From: Moheibacter sp035515075
GTDB lineage: Bacteria > Bacteroidota > Bacteroidia > Flavobacteriales > Weeksellaceae
NCBI GenBank assembly: GCA_035515075.1
Contig: DATJBZ010000008.1
Coordinates: forward strand, 1 to 22,747
Length of the DNA: 22,747 bases
Direction of reading: 5' to 3'
In this document: piece by piece, positions 14,900-22,282 of the stretch
How the letters are laid out: every line of letters begins with the position of its first letter
Numbering within the stretch: position 1 is the first letter of the stretch
Translations under genes and position numbers: made by a program
Notes under the pieces: model-generated
Seen by the model: the letters and a program-made list of their open reading frames with translations, nothing else
Databases searched by the model: none
Told to the model about the DNA's origin: nothing

Positions 14900-15783
14900 T
14901 CTTTTCTATGTAGAGCGAAACCACATGTTTTGCAAAACTGTGCATGATCCAAATGATTGGAATCGTGGCAATTTTGACACACTTGGGTATTGCTGATCAA
15001 GGTGTCTGACACTTGAGTTTGCCTGAAAGCTTCGGCTGCAAAAATCCCCGAAGGCACTGCCAACACCCCATAACCAATGATCATCACCACTGAAGCCAGA
15101 AATTGCCCAAAAGCAGTCACTGGTGTGATGTCGCCATAACCCACGGTCGTCAAGGTCACGATTGCCCAATAGATTCCTCTGGGCATGGTATCGATTGCCG
15201 ATTCGGGATGCCCGCTCTCTACCACAAACATGATCGAGCCCAACACCACGACGACCAATGTGACAAAAGACAAAAACACCACAATTTTGGTGCGGCTATT
15301 TCTGAGTGCAATGAGCAACATGCTTCCACCACGGAGGAATTTGGTCAATTTGAAGATGCGGAAAATACGGAACAACCGCAAAATCCTGATGCTGGACAAA
15401 TACTTGGTCGAAGGATACAATATCCCCAAATAGGTAGGCAAGATGCTCAACAGATCAATCACACCATAAAAACTCACAAAATAACGCCATGGCTTTCGAA
15501 CGCTGTACAACCGCAAGGCATATTCAATGGTGAACAAAAAAGTAATGATCCATTCACAAACAATTAAAAAACCATGGTACTTTGCGTTGATGACGGGAAC
15601 AGATTCCAACATGACCAACAAAACACTGATCAAAATCGTTGAAAGCAAAACAATGTCAAACAGACGCCCATAAAAAGTATCTGCCTCAAAGATCACCTCA
15701 AAGATTTTCTCTCGACCTTTGTTACTCCTAAACCATTTCCAGAAAGATTGAAGTCTTTTCTTCCACAATTTCAACAATTCCAT
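14896..15783 (-). CDS. Voltage-gated-type potassium channel with C-terminal zinc ribbon
   Basis: The 295-residue protein is a six-helix Kv-type channel. S1 (about 42-60), S2 (70-92) and S3 (102-120) precede an S4 with regularly spaced positive charges, RILRLFRIFRIFKLTKFL (133-150). The pore helix and selectivity filter are TLTTVGYGDITP (210-221), diagnostic for K+ selectivity, and S6 follows (225-250). The C-terminus adds a short domain with two cysteine pairs, CQNC (269-272) and CKTC (284-287), which looks like a small zinc ribbon and not the usual RCK or cyclic-nucleotide domain. Such a ribbon could act as a metal or redox sensor or an assembly module; this is inference. The gene converges on secG and shares the intervening terminator region. 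Confidence 0.92.
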   Translation of the reverse strand: MELLKLWKKRLQSFWKWFRSNKGREKIFEVIFEADTFYGRLFDIVLLSTILISVLLVMLESVPVINAKYHGFLIVCEWIITFLFTIEYALRLYSVRKPWRYFVSFYGVIDLLSILPTYLGILYPSTKYLSSIRILRLFRIFRIFKLTKFLRGGSMLLIALRNSRTKIVVFLSFVTLVVVVLGSIMFVVESGHPESAIDTMPRGIYWAIVTLTTVGYGDITPVTAFGQFLASVVMIIGYGVLAVPSGIFAAEAFRQTQVSDTLISNTQVCQNCHDSNHLDHAQFCKTCGFALHRKE

Positions 15784-15879
15784 GCTTCATTAATTTTACA
15801 AACGAATGTAAACATTATTCATCAAAAGCACGGTTTTCTATCGACTTTAGTACAGCATTTAACCTTCACAGCCCAATCC

Positions 15880-16605
15880 TCAAAACAAACTTCGAAGCCC
15901 TACAAATGAAATGAACCGCTCTCTCTGACTTCCAGCAGGCGTGACCAACTGTGTCCCAAAAGAAGTTAACAATACAAAGTGTTGCGTCAGCTCTTGGCGC
16001 AAGCCAGCGTTGACAAATCCATTGACACCACGCGATCCAAAATGATGCTTCACATAAAAATACTCGACCATCAAATCCAATGTTTGATTGGGTTTATAAC
16101 CGACAAGCGCACCGATCTCGGTACGGTTCAAGTCCTTTTCACTGAAAAAATGACCTATGCCAATTCCCGTCAAATACTTTCCATGTGTTTTTTCTACAAA
16201 AACCGGTAACAAAAATCCCTTGTCACCATGCACCACATATTCTGGAAAGGTAGCCATCGACACCCATGCACTTTCCTCCTCCATGAAACGGTATTTCACG
16301 CCAGCAATCACATCGCCTATGTGCGTTTGCCCTTCCTTGATTTCCACCATCAATGGTGCTTCTAATTTCAATTGTAAATTGGGCAGCAATCCATAATTCA
16401 AATCCAAATGTGGTGCAGCGATTTCAACTGTTTCATGGAACGAAAGCAACAAAGAAGTATTCAACTCCCATTCTTTGTAATCTGCTACACGTGCATCGTC
16501 CGTCAACATCGGCGGACCTCCTTCTTGCGCAAAAACTGCACAAGCAAAGGACAGAAAAAACAACAAAGAAGCAGTAAAAAAAGTATTCAACATCATTCTT
16601 TTCAT
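15880..16605 (-). CDS. Outer-membrane beta-barrel protein, transporter/MetA-like family
   Basis: The 241-residue protein has a Sec signal peptide (hydrophobic 9-25, cleavage near AQ26-27). After it comes GGPPMLTDDARVADYKEWEL, the typical start of the outer-membrane family related to phenol-degradation MetA-type barrels (usually GPP.VTDD....G.WEIN). The rest alternates hydrophobic and polar residues as amphipathic strands and ends in Phe, as expected of a Bam-inserted barrel. The cargo, if any, is unknown. A -7 match TAGTTTTG (complement of 16639-16646) lies 33 nt upstream without an obvious -33 box. It ends 96 nt before the channel gene start on the same strand. Confidence 0.75.
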   Translation of the reverse strand: MKRMMLNTFFTASLLFFLSFACAVFAQEGGPPMLTDDARVADYKEWELNTSLLLSFHETVEIAAPHLDLNYGLLPNLQLKLEAPLMVEIKEGQTHIGDVIAGVKYRFMEEESAWVSMATFPEYVVHGDKGFLLPVFVEKTHGKYLTGIGIGHFFSEKDLNRTEIGALVGYKPNQTLDLMVEYFYVKHHFGSRGVNGFVNAGLRQELTQHFVLLTSFGTQLVTPAGSQRERFISFVGLRSLF

Positions 16606-16671
16606 TAAAATTCACTTGACTTCTGATTCAAAATCAAACAAAACTACTGAAAATGATTGAGGAGCAGCTAG

Positions 16672-16851
16672 CTTTCTCGAAAACTAAACAACTTCAAAAT
16701 AAATTTAACCTCTCAAAAAATGGGTTACAACAATCATGAAGTAGCTGAATTGCTCGGCGTCACTAAATATGCCGTCAAAAAGTCCAAACAAGGATCGAGG
16801 AAGAAACTCGGAGAACGCCATGCTGAACTATTTCAATTGGTCAAATCTTGA
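16672..16851 (+). pseudogene. Remnant of a LuxR/GerE-type helix-turn-helix regulator
   Basis: An open frame of 59 codons ends with TGA at 16849-16851; an internal ATG at 16720 would give a 43-residue peptide. Residues 18-37 of the frame, GYNNHEVAELLGVTKYAVKK, followed by SKQGSRKKLGE, line up with the C-terminal LuxR HTH of Bacteroidota sensor regulators (pattern GYSNKEIA.LL.IS...VE.SR.RLRKKL). The recognition helix and the RKKL end are present. The start of the domain is missing: NLTSQKMGYNN joins the strand before the HTH almost directly to the first HTH helix, so about 15 residues appear deleted. A second frame upstream (from the ATG at 16653, EEQLAFSKTKQLQNKFNLSK) may hold more of the same gene after a frameshift. 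No intact regulator can be made from this stretch; a small functional peptide is less likely. Confidence 0.5.
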
Positions 16852-16958
16852 ATGCAATCCAAAAGAGTTAAAATTGCTTGTAGAATTATTTTCTATTGCA
16901 ATTCATTTACAAAACAGAGAATGTATGTGCTAAATATTCATTTAAACAATAAACTTTC

Positions 16959-16976
16959 TTATTTTCGTGAAAATAA
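16959..16976. promoter_or_regulatory. Palindrome TTATTTTC-GT-GAAAATAA overlapping a -7-like box
   Basis: Perfect 8-bp arms with a 2-nt spacer. It contains TATTTTCG (16960-16967), one mismatch from the TAnnTTTG -7 consensus, and the methyltransferase ATG lies about 50 nt downstream. A protein bound here would block that promoter. Confidence 0.45.
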
Positions 16977-16996
16977 AGATTACTTGAAAGTAATCT
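16977..16996. promoter_or_regulatory. 20-bp palindrome AGATTACTT-GA-AAGTAATCT before the methyltransferase
   Basis: Perfect 9-bp arms with a 2-nt spacer, starting at the very next base after the first palindrome and ending 21 nt before the methyltransferase ATG. As DNA it is operator-like, similar in position to controller-protein or self-bound sites of restriction systems; as RNA it would make a hairpin in the leader. No controller gene is visible nearby. Confidence 0.5.
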
Positions 16997-17017
16997 CTAA
17001 AGTCAATTAGTTTTTGT

Positions 17018-18253
17018 ATGAGAGAATTGAACTACATAGATTTGTTTGCGGGTGCTGGTGGGCTTTCAGAAGGTTTTGTGCGTGCTGGTTTCACACCAAT
17101 AGCCCACGTTGAAATGAATAAAGATGCTTGTGACACTATAAAAACAAGAACAGCTTATCATTGGTTAAAAGAAAATAATAGGGAAAAAGAATATTATGAC
17201 TATTTAAAATCTGATGTGCGAGATAAAGAGAAATTATGGGATGAACTACCTGTAAACTTGATTAAATCTGTTATTAATAACGAAATTTCCAAAGAAACTT
17301 TACCTGATATATTTAATAGGATTGATACGGAATTAGAGGGGAGAAAAGTTGATTTAATTATTGGAGGGCCGCCCTGTCAAGCGTATTCAATAGCTGGGAG
17401 AGCAAGGGATCCTAATGGAATGAAAAAAGACCAAAGAAATTTTTTATATAAATACTATGTAAAGTTTTTAGATAAGTATCAACCAAAAATGTTTGTTTTT
17501 GAGAATGTGCCAGGAATACTTTCGGCTAGTAATGGAAAACATCTTAAGGATATTTTTGATGCTGTTCAAAAAGCTGGGTATGATTATGGTTATAAAATAT
17601 TAAATTCTAAAAACTTTAACGTTCTCCAAGATAGAAAAAGAGTAATAATTATTGGTTGGAAAAAAGAATTAAACTTATCATACCCTGAATTCGAAGAGGT
17701 AGAAACAAAATATGAAGTTTTAAAGGATTTATTTTCTGATTTAAAACCTCTTCAAAACGGAAAAGGTACACTAAACGCAGTCAAATATCTTAAACAAAGA
17801 ACTAATTATTTGAAAGAAGCAAAAATTAGAAATGATTTTGATATTGTTACTCAACATATTGCTAGACCAAATAATGAAAATGATTTAGAGATATACAGAA
17901 TTGCTGTAGATGAGTGGAACAAAAAAGGAAAAAGGTTGAATTACGCAAAATTACCTGAAAGGTTAATAAAACATAAAAACACCAAGTCATTTACTAATCG
18001 CTTTCAAGTTGTAAATGGTACAGGGATATGTCATACAGTTGTAGCGCACATTGCAATGGATGGACATTATTATATTCACCCAGATAAAAAACAGAATCGT
18101 TCAATTTCAGTAAGAGAAGCTGCAAGGATTCAATCATTTCCTGACGATTATTTTTTTGAAGGAAGTAGAACTTCTATATTTAAACAAATTGGAAATGCGG
18201 TACCTCCATTAATGGCTGAAAAAATTGCTAACAAAATAAAAGACTTAATATGA
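17018..18253 (+). CDS. DNA (cytosine-5) methyltransferase
   Basis: The 411-residue enzyme transfers a methyl group from AdoMet to C5 of cytosine in a specific DNA site. All diagnostic motifs are in order: motif I IDLFAGAGGLSEGF (7-20), motif IV GGPPCQAYS (116-124) with catalytic Cys120, motif VI ENVPGIL (162-168), motif VIII QDRKRVIIIGW (204-214), motif IX SVREAARIQSFP and motif X QIGNAVPPLMA near the end. An insertion of about 40 residues precedes motif IV. The target-recognition region lies about 250-350 and the site cannot be predicted. There is no N-terminal extension able to bind DNA as a repressor. The stop overlaps the start of the GHKL-nuclease gene (ATGA), so the two form a unit in which methylation presumably protects host DNA from the partner. 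Codons are much more AT-rich than in the neighbouring core genes, suggesting transfer. Confidence 0.95.
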   Translation: MRELNYIDLFAGAGGLSEGFVRAGFTPIAHVEMNKDACDTIKTRTAYHWLKENNREKEYYDYLKSDVRDKEKLWDELPVNLIKSVINNEISKETLPDIFNRIDTELEGRKVDLIIGGPPCQAYSIAGRARDPNGMKKDQRNFLYKYYVKFLDKYQPKMFVFENVPGILSASNGKHLKDIFDAVQKAGYDYGYKILNSKNFNVLQDRKRVIIIGWKKELNLSYPEFEEVETKYEVLKDLFSDLKPLQNGKGTLNAVKYLKQRTNYLKEAKIRNDFDIVTQHIARPNNENDLEIYRIAVDEWNKKGKRLNYAKLPERLIKHKNTKSFTNRFQVVNGTGICHTVVAHIAMDGHYYIHPDKKQNRSISVREAARIQSFPDDYFFEGSRTSIFKQIGNAVPPLMAEKIANKIKDLI

Positions 18254-20100
18254 ATGATCAACTTACCTTGAAATTTGATCCAAATACAATAGAGCATTTG
18301 GGGATTTCATTATATTCTAAATTACCGAGTGTACTATCAGAGTTGGTGTCTAATTCTTGGGATGCTGATGCAGATAAAGTAGTAATAGATTTTATAGATA
18401 AACCTGAAGGTAAAGAAATTACTTATTATGATGATGGCATAGGTATGAGTTTTGATGAGCTTGATAATAAGTTTTTATTAATTGGAAGAAACCGTAGAAG
18501 TGAAGCCACAGAAAAATTAACAGATAAGGGAAGACTTGTAATTGGAAAAAAAGGTCTGGGTAAGTTATCTGTTTTTGGGATTTGTAATGTAATTGAAGTT
18601 AAGTCAGTAAAAGACGGTATAGTTAATCATTTCTGCATGAAAATTGACGACATAAAATCATCAACTACTGGCAATTACACTCCTGAATTGTTAGTAGAAA
18701 AAGATACACCAACAGCTGAACCTAATGGTACAACATTATTTTTGAAATCAATACGTAGAAAGTCTGGATTTAATCTTGATGAAATTGCTATTAGTCTTTC
18801 TAAAAAATTCACAATATTTAATGAACTAAATTTATTAATGACTTTAAATGGTGGTGATAAAAAAGAAGTTACTAATGAACTGAAATTTGAATCGTTTGAA
18901 GAACAATTTAGATGGGATTTTCCTAATGAATTAGATGAGAGTTACAAGTATAAAAACGAAGTTACTGGTTTTATTATAACAACTAAAACTCCAATAAAAG
19001 ACACTGAAATGTCTGGTGTTTACTTAGTTTCAAGAGGTAAAACAGTAAATTCAGCTAGCTTTTATAGTTTAAGAGATAATGATCAATTTCACTCTTATGT
19101 TACAGGTTATTTAAATGTAGATTTTATAGATGAATTTGAGGAAGATGTTATTTCAACAGATAGACATTCGCTAAATTGGGAAAATGATGATACCAAAGAA
19201 TTGCAAACATTTTTACAAAATGTAATTAGAAAAATTGGTAACGAGTGGAAAAAAAAGCGTTCCGAAATTAAAAAGGAAGACATTAAAACCACTACAACTT
19301 TAGACATTGACGAGTGGCAAAGTAAACTCCCTAAATATGAAAAAGATTTGAGCGATAGAATTATTGAACCAATTTTATCAAATCCTAGAATTGAAACTGA
19401 TAAATCCAGCGAAATAATAAAGAGTGTAATTGATAAATTTGACAATAAAACTTTTAAAGAATATGCGGAAAGAATTGCAGAGATTTCTAATGAAGAACAA
19501 TTACCGGAATTTTTAAAATTAATTGAAGACTGGAAAGCAATAGAATCAAAGCAGTTTAGAGACATATCAATATCAAGAGTCGAAGTTATAAAGCAATTTG
19601 AGGAATATTTAAAAACTGATACTAGAGAAGTTCCTACATTACATAATTTCTTAAAAAAATTCTCATGGTTATTGGATCCTAGAATTTTAGAATTTAAAGA
19701 TGAAGTATATTATTCAAATCTTTTAAAAGAAACATATCCAGATAATAAATTAGAAGAAAAAAATAGAAGAATTGATTTTCTTTGCAGTAATGCATTAGGT
19801 GAAATTTTGTATGTGATTGAAATAAAAAGAAGTAATTATGAAGTTGATTATGATGCAATTGAACAAGCTTACGATTATCAATCATTCTTAAAAGAAAAAT
19901 ACGCATCACAAACTGGGTTTTCAAAAGTTGTTTGTTTTATAGTTGGCGGCAAAAAGTCTGAAGAAAGGAAATTTCGTGATAAAGAAAATACTTATATGAA
20001 AACAGGCGAAGTATTTGTGAAAACTTATATTGAATTGCTAGAACAATCTAAAGAATATCATAAAGAATTTATAGAAGCTTATAATGAGCATAATAATTAA
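18250..20100 (+). CDS. GHKL (MutL/MORC-like) ATPase fused to a PD-(D/E)XK nuclease
   Basis: The 616-residue protein starts with an Hsp90/MutL-type ATP-binding domain: N-box ELVSNSWDADA (31-41) with Glu31 and Asn35, G1 box DDGIGMS (61-67), and lid and G2 box GRLVIGKKGLGKLSVFG (94-110). A ribosomal-S5-like second domain is likely (about 190-310). A charged, helical linker (about 310-455) follows. The C-terminus has a nuclease pattern: IDF with Asp509, then VIEIKRSN (522-529) supplying Glu524 and Lys526, then EQAYDYQ (538-544), the D-ExK-QxxxY order of PD-(D/E)XK enzymes. The preceding stretch HNFLKKFSWLLDPRILEF resembles the start of DUF4263/Shedu-type nuclease domains. GHKL ATPases linked to C5 methyltransferases were described computationally as the bacterial relatives of MORC proteins. 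I infer an ATP-gated restriction effector paired with the upstream methyltransferase. Codons are AT-rich, as in that gene. Confidence 0.85.
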   Translation: MNDQLTLKFDPNTIEHLGISLYSKLPSVLSELVSNSWDADADKVVIDFIDKPEGKEITYYDDGIGMSFDELDNKFLLIGRNRRSEATEKLTDKGRLVIGKKGLGKLSVFGICNVIEVKSVKDGIVNHFCMKIDDIKSSTTGNYTPELLVEKDTPTAEPNGTTLFLKSIRRKSGFNLDEIAISLSKKFTIFNELNLLMTLNGGDKKEVTNELKFESFEEQFRWDFPNELDESYKYKNEVTGFIITTKTPIKDTEMSGVYLVSRGKTVNSASFYSLRDNDQFHSYVTGYLNVDFIDEFEEDVISTDRHSLNWENDDTKELQTFLQNVIRKIGNEWKKKRSEIKKEDIKTTTTLDIDEWQSKLPKYEKDLSDRIIEPILSNPRIETDKSSEIIKSVIDKFDNKTFKEYAERIAEISNEEQLPEFLKLIEDWKAIESKQFRDISISRVEVIKQFEEYLKTDTREVPTLHNFLKKFSWLLDPRILEFKDEVYYSNLLKETYPDNKLEEKNRRIDFLCSNALGEILYVIEIKRSNYEVDYDAIEQAYDYQSFLKEKYASQTGFSKVVCFIVGGKKSEERKFRDKENTYMKTGEVFVKTYIELLEQSKEYHKEFIEAYNEHNN

Positions 20101-20175
20101 TGCCTCTTATTTTAAAATCAAAAACATATAAGAAAAACAAATTAAACATATAAATATTTAGCGTTACTAAACGGT

Positions 20176-20303
20176 TTCTTTTCTCGCAAAATCGCCAATT
20201 TTAGAGTATAGAAAGAAACAGTCATAGGATGCGCCTGTATGGGCGTGTTCTTTGCTGTATTCAATTCTATACGGGTGTTTGGCGATACCTGCGAGAAAAA
20301 GAA
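20176..20303 (+). ncRNA. Strongly folded leader RNA before mod
   Basis: This non-coding stretch has nested complementarity. The outer stem pairs TTCTCGCA (20181-20188) with TGCGAGAA (20290-20297) and TCGCCAA (20092+100, i.e. 20192-20198) with TTGGCGA (20279-20285), with a small internal loop and further pairing at 20176-20180. The middle stem pairs GTATAGAA (20206-20213) with TTCTATAC (20265-20272). The inner hairpin pairs 20227-20235 with 20242-20250 around loop TGTATG. It is noticeably more GC-rich than the flanks, and its 3' arm is shared with the terminator-like hairpin that follows. It could be an attenuator leader, an independent small RNA or a recombination site. I do not recognise a named RNA family. 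Confidence 0.5.
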
Positions 20304-20328
20304 GATGCAAGGGCACGCTTCTTTTTTT
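20296..20328 (+). terminator. Terminator-like hairpin inside the mod leader
   Basis: AAAAAGAAG (20296-20304) pairs with CTTCTTTTT (20318-20326). Inside it TGC (20306-20308) pairs with GCA (20313-20315) around an AAGG loop. The run of seven T at 20322-20328 is partly in the stem. Its 5' arm is the same sequence that closes the large upstream stem, so the two structures exclude each other. It ends 15 nt before the mod ATG. Confidence 0.5.
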
Positions 20329-20343
20329 CAATATACAGGCAAA

Positions 20344-22266
20344 ATGAAATTATACAAAACCTTAGAATCCCAACTCAAAAAAGAACCCAATTACGTTTCT
20401 GATAACGGCGAACTCAAAAAATGGGTAGTCATCAATAAAGCACAGAATTTTGATGAAGAACTCATTGCTCTTTTGCTAGAAAATAAAACCATAAAAGATT
20501 ATTTCTTTAAAGAAATTGCGAGCGTAACCGTTTTTAACCAAGCTTTATTTCTTCAGTTTTTAGAGCAGAAAAATTACCTGAACGATAGCTATACCCAATT
20601 TAAAAACAAAGTAGGCTTAACCATTGATGGCAAATACTTGAAGCAACGAAACGAAGTAGCTTTAGTTTGGCCATTTAAAGACTGTATTTTAGAAGGTGGA
20701 CAGAGCAGAGAGGAAGACAAACGAGAGGAAATCTTTTTCAATGAGATTTTGGCACAAGATGAAATTACCCAGCTTTTAGAACCGAAAGTTTTAACGAATG
20801 CTAAGCGTTTCGATAAAGATGGCAAAAAGCCATTAGACCAATTTAACCGCAACGAAGAAGGAACAATTACTGATAATTTAATAATCAAAGGCAATAATTT
20901 ATTGGCTTTACATTCGCTAAAAGAGGAATTTGCGGGGAAAGTAAAGCTGATTTACATCGATCCGCCTTACAATACGGGGAATGATAGTTTTCAATACAAT
21001 GATTCATTTAATAGAAGTTCTTGGTTGACTTTTATGAAAAATCGGCTTGAGATTGCAAGGGAGTTATTGTCAAAAGACGGAAAAATATTTGTACAATGCG
21101 ATGATAATGAGCAAGCATATCTTAAAATTTTAATGAATGAAATTTTTAAGTCAAGAAATTTTGTAGAAACATTTGTTTGGAAGAATACCGATAATGCACC
21201 TGCTCTTTCAAAAAAGACACGGAAAAATATTGAATTCATTCATTGTTATGAGAAAGTTCTTAATACAAATGAAGGATATATTGGAAGAGATAGTGATAAT
21301 GATGATGCCCCCTTATTAAATAGTGGTAATCCAATTACTATTTTGGAGTTCAAACCTGAAATCATTCAGTTTAGAATTCCTGATGGTAATTACTCAAAAG
21401 GTAATTATGACAAGGTTGAGTTACTTAACGACTTAATCATTAAAAAAGGAAGAAATAAAAACACAGTTAGATTAAAGGGTCGATTCAAATGGCAACAATC
21501 TTTTTTAAACACCGAAATAAATAATGGGACTTATTTTTTAATCAAGTCAAATAAATTCTCTATACGGTACCAAAGAGAAATTGCTTCGAATATGGCTCCC
21601 GATAAATTAATCGATGAAATCTATCTTTCAAAAGCACTAGGTGTAGAAACTAATGAAGATTCTAAAAAACACATTGATTCTCTAAGACTTAATTTCAATT
21701 CTTATCCCAAACCCGAAACTTTAGTTAGCTTTTTAATTAGGGCAGTTACGGAAGAAGGAGATATCGTTTTAGATTATCACCTCGGAAGTGGAACGACTGC
21801 CTCAACCGCTCATAAAATGAACCGTCAATATATCGGTATTGAGCAAATGGATTATATAGAAACTGTTGCGGTGGAACGACTGAAAAAAGTCATTGACGGA
21901 GAACAAGGTGGTATTTCTAAATCTGTCAATTGGCAAGGCGGTGGTTCTTTCGTTTACCTCGAACTCAAGAAATACAACCAAACTTTTATTGAGCAAATCG
22001 AAAAAGCCAAAAACACAGAAGAATTGCTGCAAGTTTGGGAGCAGATGAAAAACAAGTCTTTCTTAAACTACAATGTAGATATTCAAAAACAAGAAGAACA
22101 TATTGAAGCGTTTAAAGCACTCACATTAACAGAACAAAAGCAACATTTGTGTGAGTTGTTAGATAAAAACCAATTGTATGTCAATCGGTCGTCATTAGAG
22201 GATGAAATGTTTGAATGTACGGAGGAGGAAAAACGTCTTAACCAGGATTTTTATGAAACAAAATGA
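20344..22266 (+). CDS. Type III-like adenine-N6 DNA methyltransferase (Mod)
   Basis: From the ATG at 20344 the protein has 640 residues, the normal size of a type III Mod subunit. It is a beta-class amino-methyltransferase: motif IV IYIDPPYNTGND (203-214) precedes motif I, which reads VLDYHLGSGTTA (475-486). The N-terminal 180 residues are a conserved type III Mod leader domain and the C-terminal 110 residues a helical region. The segment about 215-460 contains the target-recognition domain. Mod modifies one strand of an asymmetric site and, with a Res helicase-nuclease, restricts DNA; the Res gene is not in the window. An in-frame ATG at 20239 would add 35 residues translated from the folded leader; I reject it because MKLYKTLESQLKKEP is the natural family start. 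The centre of the gene is markedly more AT-rich than its ends. Confidence 0.9.
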   Translation: MKLYKTLESQLKKEPNYVSDNGELKKWVVINKAQNFDEELIALLLENKTIKDYFFKEIASVTVFNQALFLQFLEQKNYLNDSYTQFKNKVGLTIDGKYLKQRNEVALVWPFKDCILEGGQSREEDKREEIFFNEILAQDEITQLLEPKVLTNAKRFDKDGKKPLDQFNRNEEGTITDNLIIKGNNLLALHSLKEEFAGKVKLIYIDPPYNTGNDSFQYNDSFNRSSWLTFMKNRLEIARELLSKDGKIFVQCDDNEQAYLKILMNEIFKSRNFVETFVWKNTDNAPALSKKTRKNIEFIHCYEKVLNTNEGYIGRDSDNDDAPLLNSGNPITILEFKPEIIQFRIPDGNYSKGNYDKVELLNDLIIKKGRNKNTVRLKGRFKWQQSFLNTEINNGTYFLIKSNKFSIRYQREIASNMAPDKLIDEIYLSKALGVETNEDSKKHIDSLRLNFNSYPKPETLVSFLIRAVTEEGDIVLDYHLGSGTTASTAHKMNRQYIGIEQMDYIETVAVERLKKVIDGEQGGISKSVNWQGGGSFVYLELKKYNQTFIEQIEKAKNTEELLQVWEQMKNKSFLNYNVDIQKQEEHIEAFKALTLTEQKQHLCELLDKNQLYVNRSSLEDEMFECTEEEKRLNQDFYETK

Positions 22267-22282
22267 TTATATTCAGATTGTA

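Larger units (their letters stand above)
16606..17017. other. Intergenic region at the edge of the restriction island
   Basis: The 412-nt gap holds the promoter side of the barrel gene, a LuxR-type HTH remnant (16672-16851), then an AT-rich stretch with two adjacent perfect palindromes directly before the methyltransferase gene. No tRNA or other RNA gene that could serve as an integration site is visible. Base composition becomes clearly more AT-rich from about 16.85 kb on. Confidence 0.6.

Noticed and set aside
16606..17017. tRNA or att site marking island integration
   Set aside because: No cloverleaf-like sequence or direct repeat that recurs at the right side of the window was found.
20161..20330. 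Integron attC site or insertion-sequence end as explanation for the folded leader
   Set aside because: I could not find convincing GTTRRRY/RYYYAAC core boxes, flanking target duplications or a transposase; it remains an option only for a homology search.
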